NCBI GenBank assembly: GCA_934644775.1
Contig: CAKUDB010000020.1
Span: 1-48,041, forward strand
Direction: 5' to 3'
DNA length: 48,041 nt
Source: an uncultured bacterium
GTDB lineage: Bacteria; Vulcanimicrobiota; Xenobia; Xenobiales; Xenobiaceae
The notes under the pieces: model-generated
The model's input: the letters and a program-made list of their open reading frames with translations, nothing else
Told to the model about the DNA's origin: nothing
Databases searched by the model: none
In this document: piece after piece, positions 41,329 through 48,041 of the stretch
How positions within the stretch are numbered: the first letter of the stretch is position 1
How the letters are laid out: the number at the start of each line of letters is the position of its first letter
Program-made: the position numbers and the translations under genes

Positions 41329-41583
41329 CTAGTCTTCGTCGTCCCAATCTTCGTCATCATCCTCGTCTTCGTCGTCCCAATCCTCGTCGTCTTCGTCCCA
41401 GTTTATATCGTCTTCTTCGTCATCCCATTCGCTGTCGTCTTCTTCGTCCCAATCGCTATCGTCTTCTTCGTCCCAATCGTCTTCCTCTTCGTCGTCTACA
41501 TCGTCGTACAAATCGTCTTCTTCATCCCAATCGTCACGATTGCGTCTGGCACCATATCTAGTCTCGGCATCGTTCCACCACAT
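41329..41583 (-). CDS. Small ultra-acidic protein with DWDEEDD repeats
   Basis: 84 residues. After a short N-terminus (MWWNDAETRYGARRNRDDW) nearly every residue is Asp or Glu, with Trp every 7-9 residues (DWDEEDDSDWDEEDDSEWDDEED). AAGGAG lies 9 nt before the ATG and a terminator with a U-run follows, so this is a real expressed unit and not a spurious frame. No domain is recognised. Possible roles are metal (calcium) buffering, protein or nucleic-acid mimicry, or a protein-binding tail; none is shown. Confidence 0.8.
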   Translation of the reverse strand: MWWNDAETRYGARRNRDDWDEEDDLYDDVDDEEEDDWDEEDDSDWDEEDDSEWDDEEDDINWDEDDEDWDDEDEDDDEDWDDED

Positions 41584-41853
41584 AGCTCAGTTCTCCTTAG
41601 AACATTGAAAATAAAACAACTCGGCTGCAGAGCCTACAGCTTAGTCAAAACTTTATGACTTCAGATTCTTTTTTTAAGTTAATTGACCGAGTATGTCAAG
41701 CCATAAAGCCCTATAATCGAGAGATTAAATTACAATCGAAGGCATGAATTAAAGTTTATTCAATTTTGCCATTTTTTCCTAGACTCCCCACTTAAGCTGG
41801 ACAATTTTTAGGAACAGGAAGAGCAAATTGCTGCTAGAAAGACAGGCGCTACC

Positions 41854-43194
41854 ATGAAAAAGCGTCCTGTACCTACTGAAGAATTAGTATTTTCTGCCGA
41901 ACACCTGAATAATCGCGGTCAATTTCAGGCTTGGCGCAGCAACGATACTCCAGCCCGATGTTATAGCGTAGCTCCTCAAGATCGCGCCCTTTGTATGATA
42001 GGCGGCAAAAAAAGGGGGGCCCGCCAGGCTTGGTTGCGCCAAGTGCTAGAGCCGGGCTCAGATCGCCGAGAAGCGGTTTGTCCCCACTTTGGCTTTTGCG
42101 GCGGCTGCACTTTGCAACATATAGAATACAGTAAACAAGTTCTCTTGAAGGCCGCTCCTATCGAGGCGGCTTTGCGTAATTTAGCCCCTCAAGTAAAGAT
42201 CTTGCCTGTACAGGAAGCCCCCACCCCTTGGTATTATCGCAGCAAAGTAGAGCTGAGTTTTATTGACGATCGCTTAGGATTTAATATTCGCGGCCTCTTC
42301 CAAAAAGTTACCGATGTTGACGAATGTTTTATCGGCCCGCCTAGTAACAGAGAAGTGATAGCTAGGGTGCGCCAATGGCAAAAAAAACATAACTTCCCCG
42401 GCTGGAATCCCAAAAGTAACAGTGGATTTTTACGCTATTTAGTTATCCGTTACAGCTTTTACAGACGCCAATTTTTGGTAGCTTTAGTTACGACTAGGCC
42501 AACCTCTTTTACCCTCGGAGAAACTGATAACCCTTTACAAGAGTTGGCTAGAGAATTGATGGAAATAGAAGGTGCTACCGGAATTATTCACGTTATCCAC
42601 GACAGTATCAGTCCTGTAGCTTCAGGTGAAGAAGAATATTTGTTGGTCGGCCAAGCCGAAATTCAGGAAAGAGTAAACGATCTGGAATTTTCTTTAGGCT
42701 GGCGCTCTTTCTTCCAATCCAATCCACCTGCCTATGCCCATATGTTGCGTACCGCTCGCCAGTGGGTAGGCTATCAGGAAAAGATTCTCGACCTATATTG
42801 TGGCGTAGGTAGCATAGGTTTATCTTTAGAGGGCCACCTTATAGGCGTAGAGGCTGTTCCTCAAGCTATTGAACACGCCAAACGTAATGCCGCTCGCTTG
42901 GGCCATTCGGCCGAATTTTACTGTGCCAACTCTGAAGATTGGCCCAGTTTGGGGTGCAGCTTGCTTATTTTGGATCCTCCTCGTAGTGGTTGTCATCCCA
43001 AAATGATTGAGCGCGTCGTCAACGAAGGGCCGGAAAGGTTGCTCTATATCTCCTGTAATTGCCACCGCTTTATCGAAGAGTACGCTACTTTGCAAAAAGC
43101 TTATCACTTAGTACAAGCTCAGCTTTACGATTTCTTCCCCCATACTCCTCATATTGAAACCCTTATGCTCTTAGAGAAAGTGAGCAAAGAATAA
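41854..43194 (+). CDS. 23S rRNA (uracil-5-)-methyltransferase RumA/RlmD family
   Basis: SAM-dependent RNA m5U methyltransferase. 446 residues: partial N-terminal TRAM-like segment, a four-Cys Fe-S motif CPHFGFCGGC (about residues 77-86), the SAM motif LDLYCGVGSIGL, DPPRSGCHP and the catalytic Cys in YISCNCH. Family members modify 23S rRNA U747 or U1939, or tRNA U54; the sequence does not tell which, so no gene symbol is assigned. ATG with AGG 8 nt before. Confidence 0.93.
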   Translation: MKKRPVPTEELVFSAEHLNNRGQFQAWRSNDTPARCYSVAPQDRALCMIGGKKRGARQAWLRQVLEPGSDRREAVCPHFGFCGGCTLQHIEYSKQVLLKAAPIEAALRNLAPQVKILPVQEAPTPWYYRSKVELSFIDDRLGFNIRGLFQKVTDVDECFIGPPSNREVIARVRQWQKKHNFPGWNPKSNSGFLRYLVIRYSFYRRQFLVALVTTRPTSFTLGETDNPLQELARELMEIEGATGIIHVIHDSISPVASGEEEYLLVGQAEIQERVNDLEFSLGWRSFFQSNPPAYAHMLRTARQWVGYQEKILDLYCGVGSIGLSLEGHLIGVEAVPQAIEHAKRNAARLGHSAEFYCANSEDWPSLGCSLLILDPPRSGCHPKMIERVVNEGPERLLYISCNCHRFIEEYATLQKAYHLVQAQLYDFFPHTPHIETLMLLEKVSKE

Positions 43195-43224
43195 AATCAA
43201 CTTTTTTTGTGAGGTTCGCAGACA

Positions 43225-43480
43225 ATGTCTAAAAGAGTTTTAGTAATTAGTACCAGTTTAAGAAAAAAGAGCAATTCGCGATATATATATGCTTACTACT
43301 GCTGCTGACGAGGGAGAGTCTGTACCGGAAAAGGCTATCAACGGCTTACAAGGCTGGATCGACTGCTTTGCCAAGGCCCATTTGGCTGGCAGTATCTTTG
43401 TTGGCGGAGTTACCGACGGCGGAGAGATCGAGGGCCACCCAGCTTTGCAACAGGCTTACGCTTTAGGCAAAGCTATCTAG
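43225..43480 (+). pseudogene. Decayed NAD(P)H-dependent FMN reductase / flavodoxin-family gene with internal deletion
   Basis: A ribosome binding site (GAGG, 43210-43213) and ATG at 43225 begin MSKRVLVISTSLRKKSNSR, the typical start of flavodoxin-like FMN reductases (KVLVISTSPRKGGNS). That frame stops at 43306. Another frame (from about 43289) reads TTAADEGESVPEKAINGLQGW...GWIDCFAKAHLAGSIFVGGV...GHPALQQAYALGKAI, matching the C-terminal third of the same family. The middle of the protein (roughly 90-100 residues) and the frame between the two halves are missing. So an internal deletion joined the ends out of frame. A sequencing or assembly error is the alternative. Confidence 0.8.
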
Positions 43481-43736
43481 AACGGCTAACGATTTCACAC
43501 TCGGTTCACACGGGGAATACTTTAGAGAAAGATAAACTTTCCAGAGAGCAAATGGTGCTTTTTTAACAATTTAAGAGAAAAAAGAGTTTAGTAAAAGTTA
43601 TCGTGACTAGGGCCCATCTTTTCCATAGGTAATTAACTGCATAAAATAGGCTCAAGTTTGCATAGGTAAAAAGCATTTTTTGGTAGAAAGCGAGAAGCGA
43701 AAAGTAAGAAAAATATGCTGAAAGGATCTAACTGAC

Positions 43737-44483
43737 GTGACAAATGACTGTCCGCTTAAACGTTTGACCAACCATTGGAGTCGCTGGTGGTCGGTTCGTC
43801 CTCTGTTTAAGTCTTCAATTTTAGTGCGCAGGTTAGTGGGCGAAGAGGACGCTCGCCTAAACGCTATCAACCTTTTAGAGCTAAAGCCGGGGCAGCGCGT
43901 ACTAGATTTAAGTTGCGGTTTAGGGGCCAATTTGCGTTATTTACAAGCCACCGGAGCCGAGGTTGTGGCTGTAGACGAGAACCCGGAAAATGTTGAAGCA
44001 GCTCGTACAGAGATCCGTGCCAATCATCTTTTGAATATAAGAGCTATGAGCTTAAAAGAGGCTGAAAACGTCTTAGAAGAGGGCAGCTTCGACGCCATAC
44101 TTTGTACCGGCACTTTTACCAGCAGCCCCAACCCTTACTTGTGTTATTACAATGCCTGTCGTTGGCTTAAACCCGGAGGGCTCATTGCAGCTGTAGATTA
44201 TGTAAATAACGGACGTCTTGAAGATCAGCTGCTCTTTGGAGCCTTTATTTTCTCCACCTATATGCTGGCCGACAGCACTCCCAACAATGCCTGGGAATTT
44301 GGCTTAGGCTGTTTCTGCGACATTCTCTTTAACGAAGATATGCAGGGCGGCCTTTCTAAGTTGGTATTGGCTCGCAAGCGTCAAGACGGCGTAGTACCTC
44401 CGCCTCCTAAACGTGTAGAAATTCCTATTTGCAAGCCTCGTCAAGCCTCTTCACCAAAAGTTGTAGCAGAAAAAAAGAGCTAA
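43737..44483 (+). CDS. SAM-dependent methyltransferase (class I)
   Basis: 248 residues. Motif I is VLDLSCGLGANL, then VVAVDENPENV (acidic residue binding the ribose) and LCTGTFTSSPNPY and LKPGGLIAAVDYV. The basic N-terminus (LKRLTNHWSRWWSVRPLFKS) and Lys/Pro-rich tail after the fold are not part of the core. GTG start with AAAGGA about 10 nt upstream. The substrate is not readable from sequence. Its position after the decayed reductase does not point to one. Confidence 0.85.
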   Translation: MTNDCPLKRLTNHWSRWWSVRPLFKSSILVRRLVGEEDARLNAINLLELKPGQRVLDLSCGLGANLRYLQATGAEVVAVDENPENVEAARTEIRANHLLNIRAMSLKEAENVLEEGSFDAILCTGTFTSSPNPYLCYYNACRWLKPGGLIAAVDYVNNGRLEDQLLFGAFIFSTYMLADSTPNNAWEFGLGCFCDILFNEDMQGGLSKLVLARKRQDGVVPPPPKRVEIPICKPRQASSPKVVAEKKS

Positions 44484-44587
44484 TTGAAGCTTAAGTAAGT
44501 TTAACCCTAAAGCTAAAATCAAAGATAATTGTAAGGGCACCAGCTTCACAAATAAGTATAGGGCGCCTTTTTTTGAAAGGTTTATTT

Positions 44588-46813
44588 ATGGATTATCTGC
44601 CTTCTTCACAAGAAAAAAACAATATTACAGAATTGGACAGCGTCAGTTTTAACATTTGCGAGCAATTTCGTAGCGAGATCCAACAGCTCAAGCAAGAGCT
44701 CGTTTCCGTATCCGAGCAGAATGTTGATTTAGCTATCCAGTTAGAGCAAATCGATCAATTAAATGGCGTCATTACCGAGCGTGACAACAAAATTGAGTAT
44801 CTTAATCAAGAATCGGTAGCTCTTAATAAAGTTATCAGCGATTTAAAGCAACAACTTAGCCAAGAGACCGAGCATTCTTTGAAGTTAGATTCACGTATTG
44901 AAGAATTGCTAGCTTTGGAAACGGAGTTGCGAGCTAGCCTTAAGCAATCCCAAGAGGAGTGTCTCGATCTTAAAGCCCAGATAGAGCACCATTTAACTAC
45001 TATCGCCGATTTACAAGAGAAGCTTACTCAAGCTCAGGCTTCTAACGCACGCCATGTGGCTATTCTGGAAACTCTGGAAACGTATATGAGCAAGCCTCAA
45101 GAGCAAAAAGATAAGGAAGATATTCCTCCTCTTCTCCGTTTAAAAAATGCTTTGCAAGAAATTTTGGGTACGGTTGGCCAAGTTATCTTCAATCGCGCTT
45201 GCCGCTCAGTAGGCGCAAACTGTGACAACTTAGCCGAAGCCACATCTAATCAGTTACAGAGAGCAGCCACTTCTATTATTTCTCCCGCCATGCGTTTATG
45301 CCGCAGCGAAGAGATGATTCAAGAGTTATCTGGACGCATTCGCAATATCTGCGCCTCCGTAGGGACAATCGACCCAGAATTGGAAGCGGCTTTAGGAGCC
45401 TGGGCTAAAACAACCCCCACTACTCCTTCCGTAAGCTCAGATTCAGAGCCACAGGAACAAATTTCAACCACTCCCCAAGAACAACCTATCCAAGAAGTAC
45501 AAGAAGAGACCGTCGCTGCCGAGCAACCATCCGCCATTCCAACTGACGAGCCTTCTGTCCAAGAGCTAAGCATTTTTGCTAACTACGAAACTACCGCCCC
45601 GGAAATTGAAGCTCAGGCCCAAGCTCAAGCTGAAGCCCAAGCCCAGGCAGAAGCCGAAGCTCAAGCCCAGGCAGAAGCTGAAGCTCAAGCCCAGGCAGAA
45701 GCTGAAACTCAAGCCCAAGCGGAAGCTGAAACTCAAGCGGAAGCCGAAGCTCAAGCTCAGGCGGAAGCTCAAGCCCAGGCAGAAGCTGAAGCTCAGGCCC
45801 GAGCGGAAGCTGAAGCTCAAGCCCAGGCAAAAGCGGAAGCGGAAGCCCAGGCAGAAGCTGAAACTCAAGCCCAAGCGGAAGCTGAAACTCAAGCGGAAGC
45901 CGAAGCTCAAGCTCAGGCAGAAGCGGAAGCCCAAGCCCAAGCGGAAGCGGAAGCCCAAGCCCAAGCGGAAGCCGAAGCTCAAGCCCAGGCAGAAGCTGAA
46001 GCTCAAGCCCAAGCGGAAGCTGAAACTCAAGCCCAAGCGGAAGCTGAAACTCAAGCCCAAGCGGAAGCTGAAACTCAAGCCCAAGCGGAAGCCGAAGCTC
46101 AGCCCCCAGCAGAAACCGAAGCCCAGTCTAGAGAGAAGGCAGCGGCTGAAGCTCGGGCTAAAGAAGAAGCTGAAGCCAAAGCTAAAGCGGAAGCGGAAAA
46201 TATTGTCAGCGTAGGCGGACGTACTTTTAACTTTGTGCCTTTTGATTCCACTAGTTATGTGCCCAAACGTCCTCCGCATTCAGCTAAAGGCAAGACTAAA
46301 CGCAGCAAAAAGGGTGCCAGTCAAGCTACCAAATACTCTTATAAGAGCAGCTATCAAGACGAGCCCCAATTCGCTCCTCCTTCAGCATTTTTTAAAGGCA
46401 ACTCTACCAATATAGATAATTATCTGATTAAGGTACCACCGGAAAGCGAGGTAGAGACGACCGAAGCCCCTTATGTTCCTCCGGTAAGCGTCCAACAGAG
46501 TGCTCGCGAGCAATATGAGGTTATTCCTGTTGAGGAAGCTGCCCCCCAATACGTAACTCCCGTTCAAGAGGTAGCTCCCATTCAAGAGGAAGTTTATCCA
46601 GCTGAGCCGGTTCAAACTGCACCTGTAGAGCCGACAGTCCCGGCCTCCAGACAGCGTATGCCTCTGCTGCGCGGCGGAGCCTCAGGATTGCCACAGCAGC
46701 CCGCCCTGACTTTAAGAGCCGGTATTTTACATAGTTCTAGACCAGCTCAGCCCCCACAGGAGCAACCGTCGGAGAATCCCCAACCGGCCAAAAAGAATAA
46801 ACGTAAGCGTTAA
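44588..46813 (+). CDS. Large coiled-coil protein with Ala/Glu/Gln repeat region
   Basis: About 741 residues. Start ATG 44588 with GAAAGG 7 nt before. Residues about 15-160 are a long coiled coil (QQLKQELVSVSEQNVDLAI, EELLALETELRASL). A helical region (about 180-275) follows, then a Glu/Pro-rich linker. Residues 340-520 are a (AEAQAQAEAEAQ)n repeat. The C-terminal 220 residues contain basic and proline-rich segments (GKTKRSKKG, VAPIQEEVYPAEPVQT) and a basic end (KKNKRKR). No signal peptide and no enzyme motif. It could be a cytoskeletal or DNA/membrane scaffold protein. It lies 104 bp after the methyltransferase with its own ribosome binding site. Confidence 0.8.
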   Translation: MDYLPSSQEKNNITELDSVSFNICEQFRSEIQQLKQELVSVSEQNVDLAIQLEQIDQLNGVITERDNKIEYLNQESVALNKVISDLKQQLSQETEHSLKLDSRIEELLALETELRASLKQSQEECLDLKAQIEHHLTTIADLQEKLTQAQASNARHVAILETLETYMSKPQEQKDKEDIPPLLRLKNALQEILGTVGQVIFNRACRSVGANCDNLAEATSNQLQRAATSIISPAMRLCRSEEMIQELSGRIRNICASVGTIDPELEAALGAWAKTTPTTPSVSSDSEPQEQISTTPQEQPIQEVQEETVAAEQPSAIPTDEPSVQELSIFANYETTAPEIEAQAQAQAEAQAQAEAEAQAQAEAEAQAQAEAETQAQAEAETQAEAEAQAQAEAQAQAEAEAQARAEAEAQAQAKAEAEAQAEAETQAQAEAETQAEAEAQAQAEAEAQAQAEAEAQAQAEAEAQAQAEAEAQAQAEAETQAQAEAETQAQAEAETQAQAEAEAQPPAETEAQSREKAAAEARAKEEAEAKAKAEAENIVSVGGRTFNFVPFDSTSYVPKRPPHSAKGKTKRSKKGASQATKYSYKSSYQDEPQFAPPSAFFKGNSTNIDNYLIKVPPESEVETTEAPYVPPVSVQQSAREQYEVIPVEEAAPQYVTPVQEVAPIQEEVYPAEPVQTAPVEPTVPASRQRMPLLRGGASGLPQQPALTLRAGILHSSRPAQPPQEQPSENPQPAKKNKRKR
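45604..46140 (+). repeat. Ala/Glu/Gln codon repeat array
   Basis: About 537 bp of GAAGCTCAAGCCCAGGCA-type units encoding alternating AEAQAQAE. The units are imperfect: GCC/GCT, CAG/CAA and AAA/ACT variants shift. The region is open in several frames on both strands because of the repeated codon pattern; those other frames are not genes. Confidence 0.9.
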
Positions 46814-46821
46814 GTAAAACA

Positions 46822-46859
46822 AAAAGAGCTTGGATTTACTCGTAAATCCAAGCTCTTTT
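46822..46859. terminator. Perfect 17-bp terminator hairpin
   Basis: AAAAGAGCTTGGATTTA (46822-46838) with its exact inverted copy (46843-46859) and a 4-nt loop. T-rich ends on both sides fit bidirectional termination between the coiled-coil gene and the convergent TPR gene. Confidence 0.9.
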
Positions 46860-46872
46860 CGTTGGCGAATAA

Positions 46873-46914
46873 TATTAAGGCCGCCGTTGTAGAAGTATAA
46901 CGGCGGCCTTAATA
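46873..46914. terminator. Second hairpin between convergent genes
   Basis: 16-bp perfect stem: TATTAAGGCCGCCGTT (46873-46888) with 46899-46914, 10-nt loop. Like the hairpin at 1542-1591 it has a TATTAAG foot, a GC core and no U-run. It is placed just before the end of the minus-strand TPR gene. Confidence 0.6.
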
Positions 46915-46922
46915 CTGTTTAT

Positions 46923-48041
46923 TTAGTTTTGACGATGATGACTGGCTGCTGCGTCTAAGTTGTTTATCAATTTAACTAAGATGGCAGCTTCCTGATCGCG
47001 CCTATATTTATTAAAGTAATCGAGCAAATCCATCAATTCGTTGCGACAATCGTAAGCTTCTTGGTCACGCCCTACAATAAGGTAGGCTTCAGCCAAACGA
47101 GCTCTGACGGCGGCTTGCTCCATATAGTGGCGATCATTGCTAATCTCGCTATCTCTGGAATAAAATTCTAAAGCCCAAGAGAAATCGTCAATTGCAGCTT
47201 CACAATAACCAGAAAGCATACACAGCTCGGCTAAACGGCGATAAGCTTCAGCCATAGTCATATTTTCGTTATAGCCATTGTTAAGTACAATGTTACCTTG
47301 ATTTACGGCATCACTGTAAACTTGCATAGCCTCGTCCGTTTGATTCATCTTCTCATAAACTTGACCGAGCTTAAGCAAAGTGTTGACAGCGTCTACACGC
47401 GAATCTTCACCCAATCCTAAGTCGATAAGCTTGAGATAGATTTCGATAGCTTTGCGGAAATAGACAACGGCTTCGGCGTAAAATTGCAAACTATCGCCAA
47501 ATTCGCCGGCCTGACGCTCCATATCACCCCACCAAGGCCAGGCGGCAGAGTCGTAACGATTAGCTAAATAGGCGCGACTCATCTCGCAAGCATATTTGGC
47601 CGCTTGCCAAGCGCGACGTCCTAAACCGTTTTCAAACATAGCATAACCGGTTGAGTTCATGCCCTCCAAACAAGCAGCCATAACTTCACCCAACTCTCGG
47701 CTATCGGTTAAACAATTTACGGCTCCCAACACATTTCTAAAGCAGCGCTCAGCTCCCTCAAGATCGTGGCCATCTAAACAAGCAAAACCATGATCTACCT
47801 CTTGAAGGGCCGACTGGCGATCGTAGATATTGGCTCCCTGGTTTTGTGAAGGAGCTACAAATTCACTTACTAAACCAGGAGCCGGTTCGTACATAGGCTC
47901 GGCTACTGGCTGCTCGTAGGTGGCAGCTTCAGGCCCAACAGGAGCCGGTTCGTATATAGGCTCGGCTACTGGCTGCTCGTAGGTGGCAGCTTCAGGCCCA
48001 ACAGGAGCCGATTCGTACATAGGCTCAGCTACTGGCTGCTC
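46923..48041 (-). CDS. TPR-like protein with proline-rich tandem repeats (5' partial)
   Basis: The frame runs off the right edge, so the start is outside. From the edge, 21-residue Pro/Glu/Ala repeats (YEQPVAEPMYESAPVGPEAAT) occupy the first 50 or so residues. Then comes a helical region (about 60-365) of alpha-helical hairpins with TPR spacing: ALLKLGQVYEKMNQTDEAMQVY, EAYRRLAELCMLSGYCEAAIDDF and RARLAEAYLIVGRDQEAYD (in part). A membrane segment is not visible. This is a scaffold-like protein; function unknown. The C-terminal end (SHHRQN) is 9 nt from a perfect hairpin. Confidence 0.8.
   Translation of the reverse strand, partial: EQPVAEPMYESAPVGPEAATYEQPVAEPIYEPAPVGPEAATYEQPVAEPMYEPAPGLVSEFVAPSQNQGANIYDRQSALQEVDHGFACLDGHDLEGAERCFRNVLGAVNCLTDSRELGEVMAACLEGMNSTGYAMFENGLGRRAWQAAKYACEMSRAYLANRYDSAAWPWWGDMERQAGEFGDSLQFYAEAVVYFRKAIEIYLKLIDLGLGEDSRVDAVNTLLKLGQVYEKMNQTDEAMQVYSDAVNQGNIVLNNGYNENMTMAEAYRRLAELCMLSGYCEAAIDDFSWALEFYSRDSEISNDRHYMEQAAVRARLAEAYLIVGRDQEAYDCRNELMDLLDYFNKYRRDQEAAILVKLINNLDAAASHHRQN
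47878..48041 (-). repeat. 63-bp tandem repeat (proline-rich 21-residue units)
   Basis: Copies begin at 47878, 47941 and 48004 (63 bp apart), with only a few base changes between copies. The array continues past the right edge. Together with the arrays at the left edge and at 45604-46140 it is the third such in-frame repeat in this window. Confidence 0.9.

Noticed and set aside
45566..46279. Long open frames in other frames and on the minus strand over the Ala/Glu/Gln repeat
   Set aside because: They arise from the repeated codons, have no start signals, and encode Phe/Leu- or Lys/Pro-rich nonsense.

Overview
This 48 kb window is a gene-dense bacterial chromosome segment, GC in the mid-40s percent by eye. 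It has Shine-Dalgarno-led genes, frequent GTG/TTG starts, tightly packed operons and many intrinsic-terminator hairpins. Nearly everything is housekeeping: cell division and elongation, Tat export, Rho, mismatch repair, ribosomal protein S20. There are no phage, insertion-sequence, CRISPR or rRNA signals, and I saw no tRNA. The sequence does not fix the phylum. MreBCD-PBP2, a TPR-fused Ser/Thr kinase, several long low-complexity proteins and ECF/Tat systems suggest an uncultured, deep-branching bacterial lineage. I would not go further without a marker-gene tree.

Layout. 1-1.5 kb: 3' part of a gene with a highly acidic tandem repeat. 1.6-3.2 kb: cysK and a divergent Rrf2/IscR-type regulator, with two matching candidate operators between them. 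3.3-8.9 kb: TPR-fused kinase, a radical SAM enzyme and Rho with a long disordered insertion. 9-13.7 kb: a five-gene, same-strand cluster around an ABC-2 exporter (zinc ribbon, membrane protein, ATPase, anchored protein, permease). 13.9-15.7 kb: a MacB-type ABC pair. 15.9-23.3 kb: ftsZ, a structured non-coding region, then the maf-mreB-mreC-mreD-mrdA operon (all minus strand); the MreB lacks key ATPase residues. 23.3-25.0 kb (plus): cobalamin adenosyltransferase, rpsT and a uridine-kinase-like protein.

25.2-30.7 kb (minus): ahcY, a NIF3-like gene, hutI, glutamate formimidoyltransferase and an N-formylglutamate amidohydrolase-like gene. This is a partial histidine-degradation/one-carbon set; hutH and hutU are not here. 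31-37.5 kb: M29 aminopeptidase, an alpha/beta hydrolase, a two-gene ECF transporter (S-T fusion plus A-A' fusion) and a membrane-anchored CofE-like protein. 37.6-41.6 kb (minus): tatC, tatA, mutS and a tiny ultra-acidic protein. 41.8-46.8 kb (plus): an RlmD/RumA-type methyltransferase, a decayed flavodoxin/FMN-reductase gene, a SAM methyltransferase and a coiled-coil protein with a long Ala/Glu/Gln repeat. The right edge holds a TPR-like protein with a 63-bp tandem repeat, running off the window.

Most worth following up: the degenerate MreB at the canonical mre locus, the prion-like insertion in Rho, the paired Rrf2 operators, the structured RNA candidate between mrdA and ftsZ, the ABC-2 cluster with an apparently inactive M48-like membrane protein, the two-polypeptide ECF transporter, and the His-to-Asn change in HutI.
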